Assembly: GCF_022539505.1 (NCBI RefSeq)
Contig: NC_061512.1
Span: forward strand, 149,527,962-149,591,961
DNA: 64,000 nt
From: Lolium rigidum
Taxonomy: Eukaryota > Streptophyta > Magnoliopsida > Poales > Poaceae
Direction of reading: 5' to 3'
Below are positions 46,430 through 58,314 of this stretch, piece after piece. Position numbers and translations under genes: made by a program. The number at the start of each line of letters is the position of its first letter. Position 1 is the stretch's first letter. The notes under the pieces were generated by a model. It did not search any database. It saw only the letters and a list, made by a program, of their open reading frames with translations, and was not told the DNA's origin.

Positions 46430-46911
46430 TGACGTGGGCATAACCCTTCGGATACTCGACATTGCCATACTCGGTGCAAACTATGAAGCTGGACCAGCAC
46501 AAGGACTCAACAAGCTGGACCTGCACGCGCCTCAACTTGGACTACAAGGAAAGAAGACTCCAATATGAATCCTACTAGGACTCTTGTAAACCCTAGCTTG
46601 GCTGATATATAAAGCCAGGCAGGGGCACCCCTTAGGGACAGGCATAATCAGAAACATAATTATAGAGGCGACACGCCTAGAAACCGCAACCCGGTGATTA
46701 GAACTAGACTAGATCCAACAACTCCGCATATGGCGGCCCCCTGTATACATATATTCATATAGTGGATTGCTAGCAGGACGTAGCGATCCTCCACCGCGGG
46801 GACGTGAACCTGGGTACGTCGTGTACCGCCTCGCTCCCGGAACTTCCGTCGTCGCCTTTCTCTAAAACCCAAGCCCCTCATGGTGGGCATTGCCGAGGAA
46901 CCGCCTCGTCA
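46430..46911 (+). repeat. 3' LTR of the Tat-like element
   Basis: 482 bp, same ends as the 5' LTR, preceded by the polypurine-like CACTCGGGGGCTAC. Followed by ATTGG (46912-46916). Confidence 0.85.
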
Positions 46912-46916
46912 ATTGG

Positions 46917-48265
46917 GGCACTAACGATATTCGCATATCCATGAAGTGATCGTCCTTAGTATGCACTGTTGCTAAGAATCGTCGTTTCGAAGCATCACGT
47001 GATGATCGGGTGTTATAGATTCTACGTGTACATACAACGGGTGCGAGCCAGATTTGCACAAGCGAATACTGAGGTTAAACTTTACGAGCCTAGCATGTAC
47101 AGACATGGTCTCGGAAATTCATCATGATATGATGGATAAAATTATGAGTGAAATTGTTCATCATATTAAAAAGTTACTAATAGTGAAATCTGGAACACTT
47201 GTCATATGATGATCAACTTCAATGTAAGAACCTCAAGGTTATTGGTATTTGACCAATGTACTTAGAAGTTATTGAAGGTGAACTATTTTCCGAGAATGAG
47301 GAAAACTAAAAGAGAAACTACAAAATATATTTTGGCAGAAAGAAAGAAAAGACTAGAAAGTCTAGCTCAGGTGTATATAAATGATATACATGTTATGAAT
47401 GTATTCCTAGTTTGGTCACACAATGAAATTTTTGGGTATCTGTACCATATTGGTTGGTATGAAGTGTCATACAAAACAACGCAATACAAGAATACAATGG
47501 CCTAAGTGACTGACAAGGAATATAATAGGAATGCACGTTTGGAACAGAAATAAAGTGTTATTATGTTCGTCGTTGGCATTCTATCTAGCCCTTAGAATTT
47601 ATAATAAAGAACTTCATAATTGTTGTTTTGTTCTGGTCAAATGAAAACAATGAGTTGTTCAAATTTTGACAGTATTCCATGTACGATGGATAAGTTATTA
47701 TAAATCTTTATGGTGAAACACACATGCATAACACTGACGCTAAAATACCATAAGGCAAATGATTTGAATTCCACTTATTTGTGGAACCGCCATTTAGGTC
47801 ATGTTAGAAAGGAACGCATGAAGGAACTCCATGCAAATGGATTTTTGGAGTCATTCGATTTTTGAATCGTCTGGCGCTTGCAAATCTTTTCTAAAGAGAA
47901 TGACTGAAATACCGTTCATAGGCCAAGAGTTGAACGGGCAACTAACTTAGTGGAAACATACATGATGATGTATGTGGTTCACTAGGCATAGTTGTGTGCA
48001 GGAGATTCTTCTACTTCATGAAAACTTCCAACAATGCATTGAGTATATATATGTGGATATATTCGATAAGGAAGAAGTTTGAAACATTTGAATGGATTCA
48101 AATAAATTTCAGCATGAAGTGGAAATCATCGTAATAGAAAAGTCAAATATCTATGATAGGATCATGGTGAAAATATTTGAATTACGAGTTTTAACGAACA
48201 TCTAAGAGAGTTATGAAATTGTTCTACAACTCACGTTTCTTGGAGTATCATAATGATGATGGAGT
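46917..48265 (+). mobile_element. Degenerate copia internal region
   Basis: It opens with a second copy of the copia leader ('tagtatgcactgttgctaag', 'catacaacgggtgcgagccaga'). Around 47760-47870 a decayed GAG-pre-integrase stretch can be read (NSTYLWNRHLGHVRKERMKE, HANGFLESFDF), followed by shattered integrase-like sequence. There is no long frame. It ends where the copia LTR starts at 48266. Confidence 0.7.
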
Positions 48266-48651
48266 TGTTGGAGATATGCCCAAGAGGCAATAATAAAGTG
48301 GTTATTATATCTTTATGTTTATGATGAATTTTTGCATACCATGCTATAATTGTATTAACCGAAACATTGATACATGTGTGTTATGTAAACAACAAGGAGT
48401 CCCTAGTAAGCCTCTTGTATAACTAGCTTGTTATTTAATAGATGATCATAGTTTCGTGATCATGAACATTGGATGTTATTAATAACAAGGTTATGTCATT
48501 GATGAATGATGTAATGGACACACCCAATAAGTGTAGCATAAGATCACGTCATTAAGTTCATTTGCTATAAGCTTTCGATAAATAGTTACCTAGTCCTTCG
48601 ACCATGAGATCATGTAAATCACTTATGCCGGAAGGGTACTTTGATTACATC

Positions 48652-51600
48652 TGTAACGCCCCACTTTTGCAACCTTGTTTATTTGTTCTTGTTGCAAAAA
48701 TTAGGGGGAACAAAAACTTTTTCTTTAGACTAATTAAGATGAATTGCCTTGATCTGTTTTCTATAATGAGTTGCTTTGATCTGTTGGTAGATGAATTGCC
48801 TTGATCTGCTTGTTGAGTTTTGTCTTGAGCTACCCCTAAGAACAACACCTCTAGTGGTCAGACAAACAACTCACCTAATAAAACTCTTGTGTGGCCTAGG
48901 AAAGGTTGTTCTCCTTTTTCAGCACATCAAACTTTTCTCCTCATGGCAACATGAGTGTGCCCACTTCAAATTTCTCTTTGTGTTATGTTTTAGCTCAACC
49001 CATCCTTGATTCAAAACTTGGGATCATCTACCCCTTACTACATTTTTTTCCCCTTATCCTAGTCACAAAACCCTAGGACCTCACAAATTTGGCTAAGTCC
49101 TAAAATTGTTATTAGGTCCAATTTGGAGCCCCTGGGTTAAGCTACCCCCTGCCATCCAAAGCAATGCACCTAGCCCTAGACCTACCTTGCCTTTAGCACT
49201 TCCCAATCATGTCCTTGCTTTGAACCAAATCCCTCTTATACTCATTTATCCTTGTCTGTTTTGAGGCCAAGTCATCAAATTGTTATGGTAGGCTTAAAAT
49301 GTTCAAACTTTGGCAGTTGATCACTAAGCACCCACAACTGTTATTGGTGACCTCAATGCATGGATCTCATCTATGCAACACCCTCTACAACTTCCACGTC
49401 TTGCATGCCCCATTCTACCTTTGCAACCCATTTATTTAACTTGGTCTTATACCCTATCCAGTATTGCACCACTAGATCCCTTTTCCAACTTTTATACCTT
49501 GTTTGCTTTGATTGATGTTCTAATCTTCAACACCTTTGTGTAGAAATGATATCTACACGCAAATCATCTTCCACACTTGAGAACACTTGTTGTTTCTCCT
49601 TTCTTTTGGAGGAATTCCCTAAACCCTATACCCCTCTTTTTGACTAGCAAAATAATTCTCGTTTTTCAAACCACTCCCAAATTACCTCATATTTGAAGAA
49701 CCACCCTTAGGCACCTTATGCACCCCTCTGATCTTACCATATTTTTAAATATCCACCAAACCATGTTTGGACCCGTTCACTCAATCTTCAAGTGGTTCAC
49801 CTCCATTTTCATCTAGTTTTCTAAATAGTCCTTCAAATCAATTCTACAACTTCATCTACCACCACCATCATCACCCCTCACCAACTCTATATTACCCATT
49901 GAGGATATTTTTGCTCCACCTTACTTGGCCATAAGGGAAGGCCGAACTTGTCTTGTGTGCATGACTAAGTGCTATCTATTGTCCCTCTCCACTTCTCTCT
50001 CGGCCCCATCTTGCTTCACTAATGGACAACCAAGACCTGCAACACCTGCATCACATCCTTACCACGTTGGAAAGAGAGGAAGAGGGAAGACCCGAGGCAA
50101 CCATGCCAAGATTGAGCATCCTTATAGCAAGATCTTGGGAAGATCTTTACTTGCAGCTTACCCCTCCTCCCTCCACTCAATGCCAACGACCAGCCAGCCC
50201 TCACACCACCCCAGGACACCAAGGAAGCCTACCTAGCTACCCCTAGCTTCCCCTCTCTCTTTTCCCTTCCCCATGCCATTGAATGGCATATGCCTTGACC
50301 CAAACACTCTACACCTGCACCCCTGTGCCCTAGCCATGCCTAGTACCCCTCCCTGGATTCCTGGAGCCCATCAATGCCTCTCCCTTGTGCCACAATGCCC
50401 CCAACACCTCTGCCCGACCATGCCAACCTGGTGGTCACCACGTCTTGGTCAAGAAGAAATCGAACACCCCAGCGTCCGAGGCTACGCCATGATGAAGTCC
50501 TGGCGTCCCTCTCCCCGATGCGCACCCTCCCGAGGCCAACCCTACCCAGTAGGAACCTCTCCACGCCCGCCTTGGACGCGGTCACCACGCCGTGTGCACC
50601 GTGTCCACCATAAACCCGGCTTCGGCTATAAAAGGCGGACAAGCGCCCTAGCCTCTCCCTTCGTCACTCCTCTCCACCTCCAGAACACACACGGAGAACA
50701 TCACGGAGCCTCCCTGACCGCTGCTCGACGGAGGAGAACACCGCTTGTCCATGGTCACCGTCGGGCGGCGAGCAAGGATGCGCCAGCACCAACACTCTCC
50801 GCCCCTCTTTTTCATCTCCACTACACTCCCATGACTCTTCCGCACCTAACACGCCCTTTTTCCTCCGCCCAGAACCTCCAACAGCTGCCGGTAGACGCCA
50901 CCGTCGTCGCCTTGCCGGGAGGTGCTGCGAGGATGACGCCGTCGGGGAAGACGCTGCGGAAGAGAAGGAGCGCCGCTGGGCCATCCCTGCACTGCCTCGG
51001 CCCGCTGCATCCCCGCCCCAACGCCACCATCGACCGCCACCGCTCCAGGTGAGCTCCGGCTATCCCTGCCCTTCTTTCCCGTCCGCCCGCGAGCATGAAC
51101 AGCCGCAGGAGAACGACGTTTCCCGAGCGTGTGCTGCATGGCCACGTCGGCCACGTCGGCCCGCGCATGCAGGGCCCAGCAGCTGGCCCCCTTTTCTTTC
51201 TTTTCTTTTATTTCCTCTCCCTCCACCTGGAATTCCTCCTGGGCTGGCCCAAATTTCAAAACCCGCACGGCCCAGAGTGTTCCCGCCCCTTTAATTCTTT
51301 TAAAACTTTGAAATTTCTGTAAACTGTGATAAAAACAAGTGACACTAATTTGTGAATAACTCGGGTTATACAAACCCAAATCGAGTGAAACAATATGCAT
51401 TAGTTCAAATTTCATTAGCTTTCAAATGCCACTGGCCTTGTATTTTTAGGATTTTTGTACGATTTTTAGTGTATTAAACATGATCTCTGGTTGCTGTTTG
51501 GTATTTGTAATTCCTAAATTTGAAGGTTTAAAATTTTCAGATGAATCCAATTGTGTTAATCTTGTGTTGTTATTGCCCATCTAGGAAAAATATCATTTGT

Positions 51601-54036
51601 TAGTGATCTTGAAAATTTATCTCTGTTCATGAGTGTATGTGTGTCACATGCAATGTTAGAATTAAAATCTCTTTGACTTATTCAAATCCTTGCCATCACT
51701 TTGTTTTTCAAAATATCCAAACCATGATTTCTTTTACTGTAAAACAACTCCCCTGCATATTTTCATGTTTATTTTACTTGACCCTTGGATTCTTGAGCTA
51801 TGTGTTGATTGTTTGTTTTATTTACTTTTGCGACGCTAGACACGAACGAGGGAGAAGTTGAAGGGGAGGATTTTAGAGAAGGTTTTGAAGAAGACCAGGG
51901 ACAAGCCAACCAAGGCAAGCCATCTTTTGATCTCTGAATATTGAATCACATATTGTGGTTACCTTGTTATTATTCTTGTCTCTCGATCTATCTTGTGTTG
52001 CATCTACTTATGTTGATAAGAGCATGCTCACCGCGAGCATGTTGATTCTATTTGACACCTCACCTACAATCCCCTTTAGGGAAATGGTGGTCATCACCAT
52101 GATCTTGGTGTACCCTCTAAGTGTGATGGGTATGCCCACTTACCTTGAGTGTGTCGACCTCTCGACACCCTTTTTGCACCCCTTAGTGGTATGATGGTTA
52201 GTATCATGCCCTTGTTATACCTTCTACCTTGTGATGCTATGCATACTTACTCCCAAGTGTGCCGAACCTCTTGTTGATGCTATACATACTTACTCCCAAG
52301 TATCTTGAACCTCTTGTTGATGCTATGCATACTTACTCTCAAGTATGTTGAACCCCTTATTGTTGTTATGCATGCTTACCCTGAGCATGTATGCCCCCTT
52401 TGACCACCTATTTTACCATCTTCTTAGTGGTATGATGATCAACATCATGACCCTTTGTCGAATCCTCCTACTTATGTTGTCCCCATGCGTGCTTATCCTA
52501 ATCATGTATGATCCCCTTGGAACCTCAATTATCATCTCCTTAGAGGTATGAAGGCTAGCATCATGCCATTGTTGTATCTTAGCTCCTACATAAAACTTTA
52601 GGTTGGGAACCCCTCAAGGTTTACCTTGTTGTAAATGTTTATGAAAACCTTGGGTAAGATAACCTTACCCAAGTGTATGGTTTATGAAGGCAAAAAGGAT
52701 CTTGTCAAAGATGTTTGAGAAAAGGAATGTGTGTGTGACTTGGGTTTTGAGAAAAACGACACATGGTTCTTTGTATTCGCCCGGAACAACTAACCCGCGC
52801 AACCACATTACCTCAACGTGGGCACGGGGCTTAGCTTGACGTATGTTCTTCTTAGCATGAGGCACCGCACAACTATACAAGGGTATGGTTACCCCCGAGT
52901 CCGGGTTGTCATGGTTGGGACAATAGTATAACGGGAGGCCTTCGGGGCTGACCCGTCCGGAAGACACTATGGGTCTCCTGGCTTGGCGGTGGAGCCACGC
53001 TCAAAGGGAGGTGAGCTGCCACGGTGCCGGGGAGGTACATACTCCATAGGGTAGGACCTCTTGCTAAGTTGAATGGGCGAAAGGCTTCGACTGATTATTC
53101 GAGACCCGCATACTTTCGTATGGCGAACCGGGGATGATCCCGCCGGATTTATCAGATCTTGTGGGGAAAGTGTGCACACTCTGCAGAGTTAAAACTATTC
53201 GCATAGCCGCGTCCGCGGTCATGGACGGTTGGGATGGCCGTTACCGAGCTGTGTCGAGTTTTGGTTTTGAAAATGATTTCCAAAGGAAATGTGTGTGTTG
53301 GATGTACCGGAAGGGTACGGAAAGGCTGGTGCCGACCATATGGAGATGGTCGAGGAAAATGAAACAAAAATTGGGTGACCCTTCCTAGTGTTTCGTGTAG
53401 AGAGACTCTTCTTCAATTAAGATATAGATGTCGTAGTCTATCTTTTGAAGTATCTTCTTTAACAAAGATATAGAGATGTCATAGGATCTTCTTAGTGTCC
53501 CCTTCAACTGTGATGTTGGGATGCTACATCCACAAGAGAAACTATTTCTCCTTCTCATGCTATTTCCACAAGAGAAATTAGCGCTTCCCTCTTGTCATCT
53601 TAGATTAGCACTTGTTATCTTGCACTCTTGCAAAGTACCTTCGTGATGGTTTGCGAGTACAATTCCAAATGTACTCACGGCTTTGTCCCTGGCTATTTAC
53701 TTGGCCAGACTTGGAGGAACATGACGGATGAAGAAGGAGTTGGCGACGTCTATGCGAGCTAGGAACGTCTTCCCAGTCAGTTGCCTGTAGGGTTATGGAA
53801 GATGACTTGGGTACTGCGCTGCTGAAGTGATGTTGCTACTCTGATGTTTAGTTAGGCCCTTCGTGGCCATTATGTAAAGATTGGTCATGTGACCTGATTG
53901 TAATTTTCTTATTCCGCTTTGTAATGGATGGTGTAATTTGATATCAGTTCGGTTATGTGTTCACGACACACTGATCATGGGATCGTGAACTGTATACATA
54001 ACAGGGATTTTGGACAGCTAGTCCGGGGTCCCCACA
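48652..54036 (+). mobile_element. 5.4-kb gypsy-type solo LTR
   Basis: It starts TGTAACGCCCCAC and ends GGTCCCCACA. Target duplication ACATC lies at 48647-48651 and 54037-54041, confirmed because the other copia LTR reads straight through (GATTACATCAAACGCC at about 23374). No internal domain or second LTR copy. The length recalls the 4-5 kb LTRs of LARD elements such as Sukkula (recall only). Overlapping frames at 49925-51415 lie in a GC-rich, Cys-poor, Pro-rich stretch without protein motifs. Confidence 0.8.
50627..50634 (+). promoter_or_regulatory. TATA box within the 5.4-kb LTR
   Basis: GGCTATAAAAGGCGG, followed about 30 bp later by a CT-rich, leader-like sequence. It marks the probable U3/R boundary and transcription start of the LTR. 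Confidence 0.55.
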
Positions 54037-55394
54037 ACATCAAACGCCACTGCGTAAATGGGTGGTTATAAAGGTGGGATTAAGTATTCAGAAAGTATGA
54101 GTTGATGCATATGGATCAAGAGTTGGATATTGTCCATCCAGGTGACGGATAGATATACTCTGGGCCCTCTCGGTGGAATATCATCTAATTAGCTTCCAAG
54201 CATTTGAATGGTTCACAAGAGATGACATACCACGGTACGACTAAAGAGTACTTGTTGGAGACGAGGTTGAACGAGGTATAGAGATACCGATGATCAAACC
54301 TCGGACAAGTAAAATATCGTGTGACAAAGGGAATCGGTATCGTATGTAAATGGTTCAATCGATCACTAAGTCATTATGGATCTCCAGATCCCGCTATTGG
54401 TTATTGGTCGGAGAGAAGTCTCAACCATGTCTGCATAGTTCACGAACCGTAGGGTGACACACTTAAGGTTTGATGTCATTTAAGTAGATATGGAATATGG
54501 AATGGAGTTCGAAGTTTTGTTCGGAGTCTCGGATGGGATCCAGGACATCACGAGGAGTTCCGGAATGGTCCAGAGAATAAAATTCATATATAGGAAGTCA
54601 TTTTCTAAGTTTGAAAATGATCCAGTGCATTTATGGAAGGTTCTAGAAGGTTCTAGAAAAGTCCGGAAGAAATCACCATGGAAGATGGAGTCCCGGAGGG
54701 ACTCCACCTAGCATGGCCGGCCAACCAAGGGGTGGAGGAGTCCCAGGTGGACTCCACCATAGGTGGCCGGCCACCCCCCCAAGGAAGGGGTGGGAGTCCC
54801 ACCTTGAGTAGGAGTCCCACCTTGGGTAGGTTTCGTCCTTATGGCAAGTTTTGAGTTTGGGTCTTATTCGAAGACTTTGAGTCAAACTCTTGGGTGGTTC
54901 CACCTATATAATGAGGAGCAATGGGAGGGGGCCGGCCACTTCAAGCCAACACCTTGGCCGGCGCCCAGAGCCTCCTCTCCCCAAACCCTAGCCACCTCTC
55001 CTCCTCCACCTCTCCCGCATACGCTGTGGCGAAGCCCTGCCGGAGATCTCCACCACCACCGCCACCACGCCGTCGTGCTGCCGGGATTCCTAGGAGGATC
55101 TACTACTTCCGCTGCCCGCTGGAACGGGGAGAAGGACGTGTTCATCAACACCGAACGTGTGACTGAGTACGGAGATGCTGCCCGATTGTGGCACCGTCAA
55201 GATCTTCTACGCACTTTTGTAAGCGGCAAGTGATCATCTTATGCAACAACGAGATCTAATCTCGTAGGCTTTGGAAATCTTCAAGGGTTAGTCTCGTGAT
55301 CCCCTCGTTGTACCATCTTCTAGATTGCATCTTGGCTTGGTTTTTGTTCTTGCGGTAGGAAATTTTTTGTTTTCTATGCTACGAATCCCATCAG

Positions 55395-55407
55395 TGGTAT
55401 CAGAGCC
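55395..55407 (+). other. Copia primer-binding site
   Basis: TGGTATCAGAGCC directly after the LTR end: the initiator-Met tRNA complementary site of BARE/Angela-type elements. Confidence 0.9.
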
Positions 55408-56592
55408 GTGTCTATGCATAGATTGGTTGCACGAGTAGAACACAATTGTTTTGTGGGCGTTGATGCTTTGTTGTCTTTAGTTCGTGTACTTTGCATCTTG
55501 CGGCATGGTGGGATGAAGCGGCTCGGGCTAACTTTACATGACCGCGTTCATGAGATTTGCTCCACGCTCGACATGCAACTTGTATTGCATAAGTGGCTTT
55601 GCGGGTGTATGTCTCTCCCACCATAGTGAAGATCCAATTTACTCTTTCTATTGACAACACTAGTATCACCGTTGTGGTTCATGTTCGTAGGTAGATTGGA
55701 TCTTACTCGAAAACCCTAAACCACGTAAAATATGCAAACCAAATTAGAGATGTCTAACTTGTTTTTGCAGGGTTTGGTGATGTGATATGGCCATGATGTG
55801 ATGATGAATATGTATGAGATGATCATTATTGTATTGTGGCAACCGGCAGGAGCCTTATGGTTCTCTTTAAATTTCATGTTGAGTATTATTTCAAAGTAGT
55901 TCTAATAGTTGCTACATGGGAGAACAATCATGAAGACGGCGCCATGGACCTTGACGCTACGCCGACGATGATGGAGATCATGCCCGTTGATGATGGAGAT
56001 CATGTCCGTGCTTCGGAGATGAAGATCAAAGGCGCAAAGACAAAGGGGCCATATCATATCACATATGAATTGCATGTGATGTTAATCCTTTTATGCATCT
56101 TATATTGCTTAGATCGCGACGGTAGCATTATAAGATGATCCCTCTCACTAAATATCAAGATAATAAAGTGTTCATTCTTAGTATGCACCGTTGCTAAGAC
56201 TTGTCATTTCGAAGCATCACGTGATGATCAGGTGTGATATATTCTACATGTGCATACAACGGGTGCAAGCCAGATTTGCACACGCGTATACTAAGGTTGC
56301 CTTGACGAGCCTAGCATGTACATACATGGTCTTGGAACACGGGATACCGAAAGGTAGAGCATGAGTCATATGATTGATATTATGAACACTTTGAGTGTTC
56401 GCCATTGAAGTTACATCTTGTCTCGTGATGATCGGACTTGGTGTAGTGGATTTGGTTCGTGTGATCACTAAGACAATGCGAGGGATATTGTTTTGAGTGG
56501 GAGTTCACCTAGTTTAATTTTGTAGAATTAAAATTTGAACTCAATTTGTCATAAACTTAGTCTAAACTCTTTGCAAATATATGTTGTAGATC
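55408..56592 (+). other. Copia untranslated leader
   Basis: About 1.2 kb without a convincing gene, as usual for this family. Its second half (56163-56560) is the reference for the leader fragments at 33374 and 46930. Confidence 0.8.
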
Positions 56593-58314
56593 ATGGCGTC
56601 CCCATCAATCAATTTTAACCAGTTCCTAGAGAAAGAAAAGCTTAAAAGCAATGGTAGCAACTTCACCGGCTGGTTCCGCCATGTGAGGATCTTCCTCAAT
56701 GGCGGAAATCTGCAATATGTTCTTGATGCACCGCTAGGTCCCCCACCACCACCTGCAGTATCCGAGGAAGAAAAGAATGTTTACGAGACTCGGGTGATTC
56801 GGTACTCTCAAGTTCAGTGTGCCATCCTATGCAGCCTAGAGGCGGAGCTCCAAAAGCGTTTTGAGCACCACGACCCTTATGAGCTGGTCAATGAGTTGAA
56901 AATGATATTTCAAACTCATGCGGCCATGGAAACCTATGAGGCTTCGAAGCACTTCTTTGGCTGTATGATGGAAGAGGGCAGCTCCGTTAGTGAGCACGTG
57001 CTCGCTATGTCCGGGCATGCGAAGAAGCTCAGTGACTTGGGGATAGTGATTCCTAACCAGCTGGGTATTCATCGTGTCCTCCAATCACTGCCACCAAGTT
57101 ACAAGAACTTCGTGATGAACTACAACATGCAGAACATGAACAAGGAGTTACCTGAACTCTTCTCCATGCTAAAGTCTGCTGAGATTGAGATACAGAAAGA
57201 ACATCAAGTGTTGATGGTCAACAAGACCACCAGTTTCAAGAAGCAAGGCAAACCTAAGAAGGGCAACGTCAAGAAGGGCGGCAAGAAAGCTTCCGCGCCT
57301 CCTGAGAAGCCTAAGGGTGGCCCTAAACCTGATACCGAGTGCTATTACTGCAATGGGAAGGGGCACTGGAAGCGTAATTGCCCCAGGTACTTGGCTGATC
57401 TGAAGAGCGGCCTTGTCAAGAAGAAGAAAGGTATATCTGATATACATGTTATAGATGTCTATCTTACTGGTTCTCGTACTAGTGCCTGGGTATTTGATAC
57501 TGGTTCGGTTGCTCACATTTGTAACTCGAAACGGGAACTACGGAATAAACGAAGCCTGGCGAGGGACGAAGTGACGATGCGCGTTGGAAATGGATCCAAG
57601 GTCGATGTGATCGCTGTCGGCACGCTCCCTCTACATCTACCTTCGGGATTAGTTTTAAACCTCAATAATTGTTATTTGGTGCCCGCGTTGAGCATGAACA
57701 TTATATCTGGATCTTGTTTAATGCAAGACGGTTATTCATTTAAGTCTGAGAATAATGGTTGTTCTGTTTTTATGAATAATATCTTTTATGGTCATGCGCC
57801 TGAGATGAATGGTTTATTCTTGTTAAATCTCGATAGTAGTGACACACATGTTCATAACATTGATGCTAAGCAAATTAAATTGAATGATAATTCTACTTAT
57901 ATGTGGCACTGTCGTCTTGGTCATATTGGAGTGAAACACATGAAGAAACTCCATTCCGATGGACTACTTGAGTCACTTGACTTTGAGTCACTTGATAGAT
58001 GCGAAGCATGTCTAATGGGAAAAATGACTAAGACTCCATTCTCTGGTATAATGGAGCGAGCTACAGACTTATTTGAAATCATACATACCGATGTGTGCGG
58101 ACCAATGAGTGTAGCCTCGCGCGGTGGTTATCGTTATGTTCTAACCTTCACAGATGATCTGAGTAGATATGGGTATATCTACTTCTTGAAACATAAGTCC
58201 GAAACTTTCGAGAAGTTTAAGGAATTCCAAAGTGAAGTAGAAAATCAACGTAACAAGAAGATTAAGTTTCTGCGTTCTGATCGCGGAGGCGAATATCTGA
58301 GTAGTACAACTTGA
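56593..58314 (+). CDS. Copia gag-protease-integrase frame, 3'-truncated
   Basis: An unbroken 573-residue frame. Gag: KLKSNGSNFTGWFRHVRIFL and the UBN2-type region (residues 1-220), a Lys-rich linker, then the zinc knuckle CYYCNGKGHWKRNC (about 252-265). Protease: AWVFDTGSVAHICN (Asp-Thr-Gly, about 299). GAG-pre-integrase: WHCRLGHIGVKHMKKL with CEACLMGKMTKTPF completing the HHCC zinc site. Integrase core: IIHTDVCGPM, TFTDDLSRYGYIYF and FLRSDRGGEYL; the third acidic residue, RT and RNase H are missing. The last residues (from about 569) come from the fused Tat-like sequence. The frame could still give a gag-like protein, but the element is not autonomous. Confidence 0.85.
   Translation: MASPSINFNQFLEKEKLKSNGSNFTGWFRHVRIFLNGGNLQYVLDAPLGPPPPPAVSEEEKNVYETRVIRYSQVQCAILCSLEAELQKRFEHHDPYELVNELKMIFQTHAAMETYEASKHFFGCMMEEGSSVSEHVLAMSGHAKKLSDLGIVIPNQLGIHRVLQSLPPSYKNFVMNYNMQNMNKELPELFSMLKSAEIEIQKEHQVLMVNKTTSFKKQGKPKKGNVKKGGKKASAPPEKPKGGPKPDTECYYCNGKGHWKRNCPRYLADLKSGLVKKKKGISDIHVIDVYLTGSRTSAWVFDTGSVAHICNSKRELRNKRSLARDEVTMRVGNGSKVDVIAVGTLPLHLPSGLVLNLNNCYLVPALSMNIISGSCLMQDGYSFKSENNGCSVFMNNIFYGHAPEMNGLFLLNLDSSDTHVHNIDAKQIKLNDNSTYMWHCRLGHIGVKHMKKLHSDGLLESLDFESLDRCEACLMGKMTKTPFSGIMERATDLFEIIHTDVCGPMSVASRGGYRYVLTFTDDLSRYGYIYFLKHKSETFEKFKEFQSEVENQRNKKIKFLRSDRGGEYLSSTT

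Larger units (their letters stand above)
34201..46911 (+). mobile_element. Non-autonomous Tat-like LTR retrotransposon (outer)
   Basis: Two 482-bp LTRs (34201-34682, 46430-46911) start TGACGTGGG and end CCTCGTCA. Target duplication ATTGG at 34196-34200 and 46912-46916. Without the nested Athila-type element it is about 4.5 kb. The internal region has no gag or pol frame; it consists of four tandem-repeat arrays and short CTCGGGGGCT-type blocks. It must depend on proteins of another element. Confidence 0.8.
48266..55393 (+). mobile_element. BARE/Angela-like copia LTR (second copy), split
   Basis: LTR parts 48266-48651 and 54042-55393 (about 1738 bp in all) start TGTTGGAGATATGCCC and end AATCCCATCA. 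The TATA region CACCTATATAATG lies at about 54900. The first copy (22986-24286) gives an uninterrupted reference across the insertion point. Confidence 0.9.

Noticed and set aside
50273..51415. 259- and 189-residue frames in a GC-rich block
   Set aside because: Inside a solo LTR; low-complexity Pro/Arg/His composition, overlapping on opposite strands, no domain.
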